Assembly: GCF_000234665.1 (NCBI RefSeq)
Contig: NC_018338.1
Location: forward strand, 1,094,084-1,158,083
Direction: 5' to 3'
Source: Leishmania mexicana MHOM/GT/2001/U1103
Lineage: Eukaryota > Euglenozoa > Kinetoplastea > Trypanosomatida > Trypanosomatidae
Length of the DNA: 64,000 bases
Shown here: piece after piece, positions 9,788 to 21,500 of the stretch
Numbering within the stretch: position 1 is the stretch's first letter
Layout: each line of letters begins with the position of its first letter
The notes under the pieces: model-generated
Databases searched by the model: none
Told to the model about the DNA's origin: nothing
What the model saw: only the letters and a program-made list of their open reading frames with translations
Program-made: the position numbers and the translations under genes

Positions 9788-11589
9788 ATTTGCTTTCTTG
9801 TTTGTCCCTCACTCGCGTACGTGCCTTTGCAGAATGTGCCGCATAGAGTGTCACGCCAAGCCTTGTTGACAGCTTTCCCCCAAGCGCGTGTTACGCCGAG
9901 GACACGAGCGGATCACCACGTGCCTGTCGCATAGCTAGTGCTTGTCGTCATGGACAGTTTGCGTGGAGAAGGGGCAGGCATCGGCAGCGCAAGCAATGTG
10001 GTTCACTTCATCCTTCTGTCCCCCTCCCCCGCCCGCGGAGCTGACGACGTGCATACGAACGAACGCGGTTTTTCTAACCAGGTGAACGTCTTGAAGCAGC
10101 CGTCAACCTTGTGCTGCTGGAGGAGGTTGTTGCGCATTGTGAAAAAAAAGCGAGGCACGAGAGAGAGAGATGCTGCCAATATGCGAGGGCTACAGGGAGT
10201 GAGACCAACACTGCCGCGGTGGCGCAGCCCATTCGCTTCGATAGCTGTTTCCCATCCTGCTGAAGAGGCGCAAGACAAAGTGAGGAGAGGAAAAACGAAT
10301 TTACGCTCGAGAAGGAGAGAGAGCAACTGTAAGGGTATCAAAGCGTTTGTGTGTCGTGCACACTTCGTGGCTGCACAGACGCGTACAAAACACCCATGGC
10401 TATGACGAGGTCGGTTGGTGCATGCCTTTTCTATCAGCTCCTCTCACATCCACCAGACCGCGCTGGAGTGTTGGATAGACAGAAGAAAAGAGCAGACGTG
10501 ACCTTGTACAGAGAAGACATTCTTTTTTTTTATTTTTCGGGGAGAGAGGAAGGAGAAGTGAGGGCGTAGGGGCAGTGGGGGCAGTAGGGGTAGATGCTTA
10601 GGTGACGGCGTGCCATGTTCACGGGAGAGCAATGTCAGGGCACGTGAGCGCGAGCCTGTATGATAGGCGATGGAGCAAATGAGCCAATAATAAAAGCAGG
10701 CAAACAGAAAATAGGACGCTCCTCCCTCCATCGCGTGGAGGGCAGATCTGATTTCGCACCGCACGACACCAAATGCGAAACAGCTCAGCAGGATGCAGTG
10801 CTCTCCCGGATTCCTTCAACACGTCCATTCTCCCTTACAACATGAGTCCAAGTCAACGCCATCCGCACCATCACGGGCCTCTCGCGTGGCGAGCAGCAGC
10901 CGTAGGGACGCGCCACAGCACTCCTGACTCTGTCATGTGTCCAAGACCTCTGCCTCCAAATCGGCCCGCCTTCCTCGAAGGCTCCCTCTCCGCAGCTCCC
11001 ACTATGCCGGTCGCCACCCAAAGAGCCCCTCGGGGTGGTGGAGGTTCCCCCCACCAGTAGACAGTGCAAGGGCTGGGTGAGGGATGCCTTCAAGAGAACC
11101 CGACACTTCGTCAAACATTTGAAACCTAGAAACGTGATTTCTCCCGCAGGTCGCTGCAACGCAACGTCACCCAGGACCCCATTACGAACATCATCACTGA
11201 AAAATCGCCCAAACCCACTCACTCCATAGGTTGTGGGTGCTTGACCCGGCCATCACCAAGTATTTCAGCATTTGGCAGGGATAGAAGTTGAAAAGGTGTG
11301 TGGTGGATGGGGGGGGGCGCCGTCCCCCTCCCTCGTCCCAAAGCGGCTCGGGGACGGCACCAGATGAAGCACACGCACAACTATCCATGGTCGTCAAGGA
11401 GCACGCAGAAAAAAAAGAAAACGCAAACCCTAAAACATCACCCACACACGAAATGATGTAGCGGAGAGGCACCGCCGCAGCGAGTCAGTGTACATCTGAG
11501 ATTCCAGAAAAGAGAACAGAAAAACAAAGCAGCCAAGGCACAAAGCAAAGTGAAGGGGGTGAGCAGGCTTCGGCTATTCGCAAAATCCT
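9788..11589. other. Intergenic spacer, no supported gene
   Basis: About 1.8 kb with a T/A-rich run near 10523-10540, purine-rich plus-strand tracts, and a G run near 11308. Open frames here are short and have no recognisable motif. Confidence 0.45.
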
Positions 11590-12547
11590 CCTGCCTACAC
11601 CACATCCGTTCACCGGCGTATACAAAATCACAGCTCACCCAGCTCCGCGGCACAACGGCTACACTCTGGCCGTCCAGGACACACCGCCCTGCCGTCGAAT
11701 CGCGCCGCGCACAGCGTCCCGCGCTCCAGGGCACGCGCGATGGCGTCTCTGTCGCCCGCGTAGCAGGCGACGGCGGCCTAGGTGCGCGCCGCGCTATTCC
11801 GTAACGGGGTGCAGTGACTCGTGCTTCCCGCAGCTGCGCCGCTCCCGCCCCTCCCTCGCGCTCCGCGTACCGCCGGGTGCTTTGCCTCGCTGTGGTGCAC
11901 CATGCCCGCTGTGCTTCACACCGCCAGCGCGCAGTGCTCGCATTGGTGCCAGCCCGCGGCCGGCCTCCAGACGGCGTGCTTGCCTGAAGGACGGGGACTC
12001 GCTGCCTTCACCGTCCATTTCCGTCCGTGCCAGCGTGGTGTGTGTGGGAGGGGGGAGGGTTGGGGAGGGCGTGCCTGGATGGCCTGCCCGCATGCGCCGC
12101 GACCGTCAGCAAACTGCCGTGAGGCTGTGGCAGCGGGAGGCACTCCGCCCTCGTCCTCACCCGCACGCCTTTCACAGCCGCGGGGCCGTGTCCAGGCGGA
12201 GAGGGAGGCCGGTGCATGCGCACGTGCGCCGGCCCCGCCCAGAGCCCCCGGCCTGTCGCGCTGAGGATGCACACAAGGGGTGCCGAGGGGGGGGGAGCCC
12301 CGGTGCTGCGTGTGTGAGGTGCACCTCAGTGGGGTGCAAGATGATTGCCTCCAACGTCGTCTGCTTCGAGAAGTCAGTGAATGCCGCATCGCATGCGAGG
12401 CACCACGCCGGATCAACTGTTCTTATAGCCGGCACAAGCGGAAGTGCAGGCTCTGGTGAGCGGGAGCGGTGCTGCAATGCTAGCGCAGCAGTTGACCGCA
12501 TGCCACCACTGCCCGTCACCCGTCGCTGCAGGAATGCAAAGTACGGA
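11590..12547. repeat. Dispersed GC-rich repeat, copy A (longest)
   Basis: About 0.95 kb. From 11731 on it is almost identical to 48623-49438, with a handful of substitutions and a one-base difference in a G run. Its left 200 bases match copy C at 51190-51424 and include a block absent from copy B. The sequence is GC-rich, with stop-interrupted or shadow reading frames only. It is probably a mobile, non-coding element; a truncated retroposon of the Leishmania SIDER type is the first thing to test. No clear poly(A) tail or target-site duplication is visible. Confidence 0.75.
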
Positions 12548-12667
12548 TAGGTGCCCATAGTAAAGATGGCGAAAGGAACGGAAAGATCACCGTGATGCAT
12601 CGGTGAGGCATAACCGCCGAGAAAGCTAAAGGGTCAGGATTCCGACGGACAGCAGTAAACGTGCGCT

Positions 12668-15600
12668 TCAGATCCAGAAATTAGAACTCCACGCGCTGGC
12701 GGCGAGAAAGGTGAGCTGCTGCAGGGAGGCGAACGTGCTCCGGTTGACGCCGAGCCCGCTGGCGAGAAAGCGTACAAGACTCCGCCGCTCCTCCTTCATG
12801 CGGCCGCACTTTGCAATAACGGCTTCGTACGTTTCCCAGGTAATCTCATCCCTTGCCATTCGCTGCGTGTACGCATGGAAACTGCCGTGTAACAGCAGCA
12901 GAAGCGGTTCCTCCATGTGAACCATCGACGAGGCTAGAAACTGCCGCATGCTGACGAAAGTCAGCGGAGCAGATCGAGTGGCCATATTGTAGTCCTTAAC
13001 AATGTTCTCCGGGTCAATCAGAAGCAACGGGGAGGCGTTGCGGTAAAGGTAGTCGAAGACCGTGCGCACCTCGTTGGCGGAGACTGCAACCGTAGGGTCG
13101 GCAGAAGGCCAGCAGTAGCTCAGATGGTACAGCATATACGATACGTAGTGCACCTGCGTCGGGGACACAAAGCCGCGAATCACGTCGAGGTAGGCAGCCA
13201 GGACGCTGTCCTTCTCGACCACAGCATCCAGGTAGCACAGAATTTCGTACAGCGTTTTCGCCACCAGCTCCGGGTAACCGTACCGTGCCTCAAGCTCGTC
13301 GACTAGCGCCTCCTGAAAGTCGCTGAGCACGTACATGTCCTTGAAGAATCGCCCTGCCATGTCCCGGCGCAGCTGCAGGTTTGCACACTGCTGCGCCGCG
13401 CGCGCGAGGCACTCGTCGTAGCGATACTCCATGCGAATGAAAAAGCGCTCCGAGGCGCACGCCATGAGATGATCGATGGTGGTTACCTCAATCATACGCG
13501 GCGTGAGGGAGCGGTAGGCCCCGAACAGCTGCTTGTACAGCAGCCACTCCGGCGCACGGTCCGGCGAGAGCGGGTTCAGCCGCTGGAAAGCGACGGTCGA
13601 GGCCGTCGTCGAGCTCACTGCACCGGCGCGGTACTGCAGTCCTGGGTTGTTCTCGACAAGGCTTTTGCTGCCCAGCTCCTTGAAAAGTCGCAGGCTAGGG
13701 TTTCCACCGTAAACGCCAGAGCCACCTCCAGCTCCACTATTACTCGACTCGGAAGCCGATCCAGACGCCACTGAGCCAATCGCAGCCGCGGCCACCGCGC
13801 GGGCGTTCTCAACATGGGCATACTTGACCTTCACGAAGTTGGTTGTGTCGGGTACTTGAATGGCCAGCGAGGGATCGACGTAGTTCATACGGCACAGCAG
13901 CTTTTGCTGCACCGGGTCCTCGCCGGTGAACACCTCGACGGTGGAAAGGAATCGCTTGCTGCTGAGGTCTTCCATTGGGTGACGCAGAACGCGCTGCATG
14001 GTCGCCTCGGCCGGCACCACTTCGGGGATCTTCTGCTGCACCACCACGACATCTGCCTGCTCCGAGTTGGGCCTCGGGATGGTGAAGACGACGGATGTGG
14101 CGGAGGGTCCGAGAATGTTGGCGACCCATTCTGCACGCTGACTTCGACTAGCCCTCTTCAGAAACGGTCTCTGGTGGGAAGCAGGCATGTCTGGCAGTTC
14201 CGTCAGAGCACCCCTGCTGTTATGCTTCGCCAGGGTGTGCAGCCGTGACGAGGTCAACGGGGAGCCCTCAGAAGTGGCAGACAGCGGTAGAAGGTGCGTT
14301 GCGGGCCGAAGCGGGTGCGACTCTACAATTCCAGCATTGTCATCGCCCACCGTGGTGTCTTGGTGTTCCGTGGCCGGCCGCGGCGATGAGCCAAGCGCCG
14401 CGTTGCTCGAATGCGCCCGTCCACGCAACCAGGAATCGCGATTGACGTGCATCATGTCCTGTGTTGCCGCGGTCTGCCTTTCCTGATGCAACGTCGATGG
14501 ATCCGGGTACATAGAGCCCGTCGTGCTATCTGGGGCTGTCTGCGTGTCCTTCGACTGCCCTGAACTAGCGTTGCTCACCGCCTGGTACTGGTGCAGACGC
14601 GCCTGCAACGCATGCCGTGCCTGAAAATGCTCGTACACACGTTGGTCAAACAAAATGGCGACGAATCCATCCGTTTCATCCGGTGCCTCCTCGTCATTGC
14701 CAGTGTGGACAAGCTCCAGAGGGATTCGGCGCGCGTCTGCTTGATGGACGTTGTCGGCAGCCGCCGCCAAGCTCCTCTTGTTGCCGCCAGTGCGGTGCGT
14801 TGCCACCAGGCGCCGGTATGCTGTGTCGCAAAAGTGCATGTCCTCCAGGAGGACCACAACACTCTCGGCCATCCGACTCCGTAGGTCCCGCCGCAACGCT
14901 TCTGGCGTGAGTACGTATTCATTGTCGTAGGCGTCCAAGATCTCGTTCACGCGACTCTCTACTTGCCCAAGCAGCACCAGCAGCACCACCCGCTCATCAC
15001 CCTCGTCAAACAAGCTCTGCGTCTGCGCAATTTTGCTCAGTTTCAGCTGCCGATATCCCTCCTGCAGTTGATTTGAATTGCCACCCGCCATCTGTTTGCG
15101 CAGTCGGAAGAGTTGCAGTTGCACATCCTTGTTCTCGACGTGGAGGGTCTGAATGTCGCGCTGTAGCTGCCGCTGAATTGAGGCAGCCTCCTGCGCGTCT
15201 GCCTCAAGCTTCTGGCGAACCTGTCGGCACTCGTCGCTCACCTGATCAAAATGTCGCCGGACTTGCTCGAGCTCGGCCTCATACCAGACGATTTGCTCAT
15301 CTTTGTCCTCTATGCTGCGCTGCAGGAGCAGAAGGCACTCGCCAGAGGTACTCTTGGCCACGGCAGTGGTCAAAAACGCCTTTGCGCGCCGCAGGGATTC
15401 CACCTCTTCAAAGTACGTCCGTGTCAGGTTGACATCCGTGCACAAGGCAGAACCGCCCTTCAACTTGTTCGGCCTGTCGCCGTCGTTGCCCTCCTCCCCA
15501 TCGGGGCGCACCCCGGTGGCAGAGATGGCCGTGTCGTCGCTATAACCTACGGCGTCATCGTCGCTCTGGGCCACAAAAATGGAGCGGCAGAGCTCGACGC

Positions 15601-16093
15601 GAAAGAGTCGCAGCAAGTCGCCAATAAAGGAGGTGTGTGGCTGCGCCTGTATAATGCAACTGACTCGATCGAACAGGTCCACCGTCTTCAGCGTGCGGTT
15701 GAGCGACGGTGGATCATGCACGCCGCATGCTACGAGCACGCGCAGTTCCGTCTCACATCGCAGTAGCTCACTGCGCCATGGTTCCCCACTGGGCAAGAGG
15801 GAGATCGACGACGACACTGACTTCCCGCAGGAAGGGGCGCAAGCCGTCTCTAAAAGCGCTTCCGCGGGCGATGATTTCTCTCCACGATTCGAAAGACCAT
15901 CCTCTCCGGCTACCGGACTCAAGGCGCTCTGGAGCGGTGCAGCAACGCGTGCTGGAAGAGGTCGTAGGAACCCATCAAGCGGCACGGCATTCTTCGTGTA
16001 GATCTTCGAGGTCCCCTTTCTCCCAACAGAGTAGGTGCTGGCGGCCGCGTGCTGCAGAGTCGGCAACGCTCGCGTGCTGCGCTGCTGCGACAT
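12668..16093 (-). CDS. Large coiled-coil protein of unknown function
   Basis: About 1141 residues with no recognised catalytic domain. Residues about 230-350 form a heptad-like stretch (SIEDKDEQIVWYEAELEQVR onward, rich in E, Q, R and L), a likely coiled coil. The middle (about 500-640) is low-complexity, rich in S, T, H and P. The C-terminal 280 residues are helical and well ordered (EYRYDECLARAAQQC, LVAKTLYEILCYLDAVVEKD, QVHYVSYMLYHLSYCWPSAD) and end SSNFWI. The frame extends to an upstream ATG at 16189 with a basic N-terminus. However, the first AGs after the minus-strand pyrimidine tract lie at about 16123-16131, which favours the ATG at 16093 (MSQQRSTRAL). A structural or cytoskeletal role is a guess only. 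Confidence 0.8.
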   Translation of the reverse strand: MSQQRSTRALPTLQHAAASTYSVGRKGTSKIYTKNAVPLDGFLRPLPARVAAPLQSALSPVAGEDGLSNRGEKSSPAEALLETACAPSCGKSVSSSISLLPSGEPWRSELLRCETELRVLVACGVHDPPSLNRTLKTVDLFDRVSCIIQAQPHTSFIGDLLRLFRVELCRSIFVAQSDDDAVGYSDDTAISATGVRPDGEEGNDGDRPNKLKGGSALCTDVNLTRTYFEEVESLRRAKAFLTTAVAKSTSGECLLLLQRSIEDKDEQIVWYEAELEQVRRHFDQVSDECRQVRQKLEADAQEAASIQRQLQRDIQTLHVENKDVQLQLFRLRKQMAGGNSNQLQEGYRQLKLSKIAQTQSLFDEGDERVVLLVLLGQVESRVNEILDAYDNEYVLTPEALRRDLRSRMAESVVVLLEDMHFCDTAYRRLVATHRTGGNKRSLAAAADNVHQADARRIPLELVHTGNDEEAPDETDGFVAILFDQRVYEHFQARHALQARLHQYQAVSNASSGQSKDTQTAPDSTTGSMYPDPSTLHQERQTAATQDMMHVNRDSWLRGRAHSSNAALGSSPRPATEHQDTTVGDDNAGIVESHPLRPATHLLPLSATSEGSPLTSSRLHTLAKHNSRGALTELPDMPASHQRPFLKRASRSQRAEWVANILGPSATSVVFTIPRPNSEQADVVVVQQKIPEVVPAEATMQRVLRHPMEDLSSKRFLSTVEVFTGEDPVQQKLLCRMNYVDPSLAIQVPDTTNFVKVKYAHVENARAVAAAAIGSVASGSASESSNSGAGGGSGVYGGNPSLRLFKELGSKSLVENNPGLQYRAGAVSSTTASTVAFQRLNPLSPDRAPEWLLYKQLFGAYRSLTPRMIEVTTIDHLMACASERFFIRMEYRYDECLARAAQQCANLQLRRDMAGRFFKDMYVLSDFQEALVDELEARYGYPELVAKTLYEILCYLDAVVEKDSVLAAYLDVIRGFVSPTQVHYVSYMLYHLSYCWPSADPTVAVSANEVRTVFDYLYRNASPLLLIDPENIVKDYNMATRSAPLTFVSMRQFLASSMVHMEEPLLLLLHGSFHAYTQRMARDEITWETYEAVIAKCGRMKEERRSLVRFLASGLGVNRSTFASLQQLTFLAASAWSSNFWI

Positions 16094-16654
16094 ATTGACG
16101 ACAGAAAATGCGTGATAGGTGGCTGTGTGCTTCGGTGTATGCAAGCGCAGAAGAGTTGTGCGCAAGTGTCGGCGATTGAGCAGTAGCATCCGTGATGGTA
16201 AAGAGAGCACAAGAAGAAGACATGGAAGCGGGGTGAACAGTTGTTGTGGAGGTGCAGCTGGCAGGACGCTGCACCCGCCACCGGCACCGTGTGCTCGTCG
16301 TGTTCCATTTCACTCACGCCCGCCAATGCCGCCTAACGGAGAGAGGAGGGGCGACGAGGACAGGAATTGTACTTCGCTGGAAAGTCGAGGTCAGGGCGCG
16401 CAACAAGGGTGGGACCCCGACATGCACACCTCACCGACGCTATTCGCAAGCTCAGCTGCCACGGTCCCCGGCGCTGCAACATTCAAAGTTTCTCCTCACA
16501 TCTCATTCCTTTTTTGTTTCTGTGCCGTGGTGGTTCACAGACGAACTGCAAAAGCCGCACACGTTGCACTGACCCAAAAACAGCAGCGGACACAAACGAG
16601 CAAAATAAACAGTGAAAAGACGGCGCAAGCGCTGACGTGCTGCCACATCCAACT
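16094..16654. other. Intergenic spacer
   Basis: Contains the pyrimidine-rich 5' region of the coiled-coil gene (minus strand, about 16190-16240) and the presumed 3' UTR of dolichol kinase. No gene is seen. Confidence 0.5.
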
Positions 16655-18514
16655 TTACCAAGAGTCCGCAACAGGGGAAGGGAGGCTCTTCCACGGCACC
16701 GTTAAGGCCTGTGCCACCGACCTCGCCGTTGTGGCGTTTGGCCATGTGATGGTACGGTTTACCCACAAATCTTCTACCGGTAACAGGAGTGCGAACAGGC
16801 TGTTCACGGTCCCTAGCACGACCAAAGGCAGCTGCAGGTTGTCAACGCCGTCCATGAAGCACTCCGCTACAGTGCACACGGCAACCATAGTGAACGAATA
16901 CAGCGCAGGGCCTGTGGTGGGGACCTCAGCGATCGCGAGAATCACACCCCAGAAAACCAAGCCACACACAAGTCCTCCCAGGGTGCCGGTGGTCGTCTTG
17001 TGTGTTATGGACACATTAGCGCGGTCTGTGAAGAGCCCGTTCTTCAGGTATCGCCCAAGTGTACGTCGGGAGCTCAGAAACAACGAACTCCCGGTGATGG
17101 CTGCGCACGCGTCCACGATGCCAAGCGAAACAATGCCTGGAATCACGTTGATGGAGAGCTCGATGATGGCGGGGACCGGCGGGCCATCGATGGATAACTG
17201 CCTGCAGCGCATCATCAGAGAGACGCCAAAGCCAACGAGGAGGTAAATGTGTGTGCGGACGACACCGTCGATGTGCTCGCGGTCGTCGATGTGGCGGGCC
17301 ATGAAGCGCGAGATGCACTCAGAGCCGTACACATTGTAGTATCGCGCAACCTCCACCAATACGCACAAGCTGATAGCGGTGGAGAACGCGAATGCCATGA
17401 ATGGCGGATCAATCATCGTCGCCGGGGTAAACGCGACGACGCCGATGAAGTGGAACAGCTTACGACGCACCGTTGGCCTAAACTGCACTGATAGCACGTC
17501 CACGAGGTACACTGCGAAGGGCAGCAGCGTAAACCAGCATACCAGTGTCCACATGCGGAAGTGGCTGGAGACAAAGTAGGCAAAGACCCAGCGAAGGACG
17601 TTTTCGCGAAATTGGTAACTAATGAGAAGGGCCAGGATGACCCCGACCACCGCGTTCGACACCCAAAAGATGATGGTGATGCGCTTGCGGCTGACGCGAC
17701 GGCGCGACGACTTGGAGTTTTTGTTTGTCGGAATGAGACACCATCTCGAAAGAACGGAGACGAGCATGAAGATGTAGATAGCGCACAGAATCACGCCCCG
17801 ACTCGCAATGTGCGTGTACGACGTCCGGTACCCCGGCGCGTTCAGCGAAAGTACCGACTCACGACCACCATCGAAGCAAAGGTTGTTGTTGACGCAAATG
17901 TCGCAAAAGTAAAAGCCAACAAAGGAGCCCATGAGGATCGCCTCGTTGTCGCCGATTACGGGCAGCATCTTCAGAAAGAAAATGTATCCGGATAAGACGT
18001 ACGCGATGCCGCCGAGAGATATAACCCTATCCTGCACAATAAAAAAGACCACCGCCGAGCCGACGACGGCGAAGAGGACCGTCTCGGCGACTACGTTGCG
18101 GTCCCGCGGCGACTTCCCCCGCCTCTCAGCCTTTGCGGCGACCAAAGAGAGGTAGGACAGGAGTGTCGAAGCATAAAACAGAATTGGCGAGTGTCCCAGA
18201 TTCATCGCGTGATCGAGGCAGCGCTCGGACAAGAAAATGAGCGGCATCAGCAGTCGACTTTCACCGTGCTCCGATGTGAGGGCCACGGTGCAGAGAACTA
18301 GAATGCTACCCGCCTGCATTCGAAAATGTGACTTCCACGAGACATACGCCAGCAAAAACGTCCACATCAAGAGCAGTGTTGATGAGTACGAGATTTCAAT
18401 GCGCCACCGAGAACGCTCGGCCTTCGTGTCCGCCTCCGCCGCAGGACGAGCATTCAGAAGAGAATTCTTCGCGTCCGCCGCCAGCGACTTGCGGAAATGC
18501 ATGGGATACTTCAT
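16655..18514 (-). CDS. Dolichol kinase (CTP-dependent), ER membrane
   Basis: A 619-residue multi-spanning membrane protein. The C-terminal third carries the signature of the dolichol kinase / Sec59 family: VRRKLFHFIGVVAF, then DACAAITGSSLF at about 468-479, a cytosolic loop with HKTTTGTLGG at about 505-514, and AECFMDGVDNLQLPL at about 550. These loops bind CTP in known members. The enzyme phosphorylates dolichol to dolichyl phosphate, the lipid carrier for N-glycans, GPI anchors and, in Leishmania, the mannose donor for glycoconjugates. The N-terminal half has six or more hydrophobic segments with no other motif. The ATG at 18514 is the first in frame; a second Met is four codons later. Phosphatidate cytidylyltransferases are related, but the D-x-x-A-x-x-x-G and HKTxxG loops favour dolichol kinase. 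Confidence 0.9.
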   Translation of the reverse strand: MKYPMHFRKSLAADAKNSLLNARPAAEADTKAERSRWRIEISYSSTLLLMWTFLLAYVSWKSHFRMQAGSILVLCTVALTSEHGESRLLMPLIFLSERCLDHAMNLGHSPILFYASTLLSYLSLVAAKAERRGKSPRDRNVVAETVLFAVVGSAVVFFIVQDRVISLGGIAYVLSGYIFFLKMLPVIGDNEAILMGSFVGFYFCDICVNNNLCFDGGRESVLSLNAPGYRTSYTHIASRGVILCAIYIFMLVSVLSRWCLIPTNKNSKSSRRRVSRKRITIIFWVSNAVVGVILALLISYQFRENVLRWVFAYFVSSHFRMWTLVCWFTLLPFAVYLVDVLSVQFRPTVRRKLFHFIGVVAFTPATMIDPPFMAFAFSTAISLCVLVEVARYYNVYGSECISRFMARHIDDREHIDGVVRTHIYLLVGFGVSLMMRCRQLSIDGPPVPAIIELSINVIPGIVSLGIVDACAAITGSSLFLSSRRTLGRYLKNGLFTDRANVSITHKTTTGTLGGLVCGLVFWGVILAIAEVPTTGPALYSFTMVAVCTVAECFMDGVDNLQLPLVVLGTVNSLFALLLPVEDLWVNRTITWPNATTARSVAQALTVPWKSLPSPVADSW

Positions 18515-21500
18515 TCAAATTTTGCGTGCGATTGTGCGTGTGTTTGGTGGCGTCGGTGAGCGGGTGGGTACTTGTATAGCACGATCACAGATATGTATCT
18601 ATGGACGCAGACCAGGAAAAAAACTAACAAGCTTTGGGCAGACGAGCGACAAAGACAACGAGCACCTACACACAGGCAGCGCAAGACACCTGACGGCTGT
18701 CACGGGTGAGTGGGGTGGGGGGGGCGCCGCTTTCGGTTGCACCCTTGGATGCCGTGCAAAACAGCTCTTGACTCCACAAGCACAGATGAGAAGACGGAAA
18801 ACAGAAAAAATAAACAAAACGAAGCGGAGAAAGGCACGAGAGATGATGAACACGAGCAGCGGCAATCAAGTCAGAAAACCAGGCAGGCCGGATGCCGAGA
18901 GTGTTGCTGCCAAAACGGATTGCGCCCCTGACAGATTTCAACATGCAGAGAAATGCGTGGGGGAGAAAGAGAAGAATGTGAAACGAGAAGCACAATGCAT
19001 TTGACTACATGATCCCAAGCTCGCCCTCGCAACTGGCAAGCATCCTGTTTCCGTGGAGAAGGACACCAATCTGGTATCCCCCCACCCCTCCCCAGTGGCA
19101 CTCTCGATACTGCATAGCGCTCCCAAAGCGATCCATGAGAGTTCTGTTGTTTTAAAGGCATCATCGGATAACACTACGCACGAGGAGGTAGACGTACGTA
19201 TCCCCCACTTCCATTTGTTGCCCTTCACCCCAACAGGGGATCCCCTGTCGTGGTGGGTAGGCAAGAAGGCGGGTGTGGTGGCGGGAGAGGCGAAACGCCT
19301 AGGATGACCCGAAGCCTCGAAATCGATAATGAGCACAAGAACACAACAGGGGATACAGAGAGCATGCATGGCTGGTGAAGGATATCACATGAATGGCAGA
19401 GAGCACGTTGACTCCCCCCCACACACACACCATGACATTGTTTTGCGGCCATTCCTCACCCTCTTCCCTTCACGTCTAAATAGATTTCGAAAAGCAAGCA
19501 CCACGGACGCGTATGCATAAAGTCCACAGCGCATCCTCGTGAGGAGGGTACCTCGGCCTCCGTTGGAAAGCTAAGGTTACGAGCAGGGAGGGGGAAGGTG
19601 CGAGCATACACATACACGCAGGGAGAGAGGAGCCTAGGGAAGAGTGCTTGATCGTGGGTAAGGACAACGCATAAGTAGAGGTAGAGAATCCGCGAAGAAG
19701 TGTGCCTGGGCGGCATCCGTGGATCTCGAGCTGTGAAAAAGATGCAGCAGGCCTGAAGGCTATTGAGTAGCAAAGGGAAAGGGAATGTGTGTAAAAGGAA
19801 GAGTGCGGTTGGGAGGGGGGGCGCCGCGTGGTTGCCAGCGCTGCTGCTCCCTGACAAGGCGATGCCACGCACGTCTCCGCTCACCTCTGCCCAAGCTGGA
19901 TGCACGTCACTTTTGACGTCCCTTCTCCTTTCATCTGTCGTTGTTTCCACAATAGTCTTGGACCGTCTCTGCTGGTGCGCGCCATCGCGAAAACCATCGA
20001 TTGAGAAGAGAGGCGATTGCAACAAGAAGGTCGGCGGAAATCAAGACACCCGATAGGGACATAAAGAAAAACGAAGGACACGCTGACGAACGCGGTCGCT
20101 GCAAACGGCAAGAGGGCACCAGGGGGGAGAGGGACAGAGCAGATGTGGCAGGCGGCACGCTGTCGCTGCCACAAGGTACAAAACAGAGCTAAGCAACGAC
20201 AAGGCAAAGGAAGGGAAGATGGCACGCGTGCGGGTGAGGTGGTATGAGAGAAGACAGCGACACACACACACACGCACTGTTCAGGCAAAGATGTCCACAA
20301 GGATGCACAATGCGTCCGTGGCAAGAACAGGTGTACGACACCAATACCGAGCGTGGCAGATGCGCAACGGAGGAGGATAGAGGGGTGTCAGGAAGGCAGT
20401 GTCAAGATGAAAGGGAACAAAACAAGGCAAAAGCGATGGAGCTCGATATTCCCACAGACACTCCCAGCCCCCACCCCTGCATATGCATCGACACACCACA
20501 CTCAGACAGTCACACAAACCGATCGCACGAGTGCGGCACAGCCCGATGATGCAACGACAGAAGCCGTGTGACACCTTCCAGGGCAAAGAACGAGCACCGC
20601 AGCAAACGACGTTGCGCCTCTTGTCTCTCCATCGTATTCTACTGGCTTAGCACATGCTGAGCACGACAAGATGGAGTTTCCACCTGAAAAAAAAAAAACA
20701 AAAACAAAAAATGCAGAAGGGGCCTGTGCACCCAACCATACGGCACCGATGTGATGTGAGACGCCAAGAAGGTGAGGAAAGTGGACGAATGGAATAGACA
20801 GACAGACAGACAGAGAGTGGATGTCTCTGCCGCTGCCCTCACTGGTTTGGTGACCGCACTGGAAACAGAGAGGAGAGGCGCTTCGGTCCAGGGAAAAGAA
20901 GAGCTCTGGTTCTCAAGACAGAGAGAGGCGTGTCGAGCCCAAGTGGAGGTGTGGCCCCCCCTGCAAAAGTGTGTGCGTGCGCTTTTATGTAGATACAACC
21001 ACTGCAAAAACGGCGCATGTGCTGCGAAGACTTCGAGAGGAAGGGGAGCGCCCGGGGAGCACCGACACCTAGACCTGCACACAAGAAGGCACCGCAACTG
21101 GAGTGAGCATCAAGACAGAGAGACGCGTGTGAGACGACAGCGAAAGGGGTGAGAAAAAAAAGTGCGAGAGCGAGACGAGAAGGTAAGGAGAAGGATTCCC
21201 ACGCCGACGAGCACCCGCGCGCGCATGTATTTTCTGACAACGGCGTGTGCCGGCATCACCTAGAGGTCGACGCAGAAGGAGCCAATGGAGGGTCAAGCTG
21301 TCTGTGTGCAGACCCACACACACGCGACGAGAACGATGACTCGCAGATGTACGGTGCCGGAGAGGACAAAGGGAGCGACACGGCGGGTACAGGCGTCTGT
21401 ACCGTCGGTTAGCCTCCGATGGGCAGCCGCATGTGGATCAACGTCTTGTGTCATCTCAGTTCTCCTTTCCGCGCCGAAGGACGTCGGCCCTCTGACAAGG

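Noticed and set aside
11882..12550. 222-residue plus-strand open frame, and similar frames at 48336-49208
   Set aside because: They fall in the dispersed GC-rich repeat, lie on the strand opposite all genes, match no family, and overlap several other open frames caused by high GC.
16119..17246. 375-residue plus-strand open frame
   Set aside because: Antisense to dolichol kinase and the neighbouring spacer; no domain and low-complexity ends.
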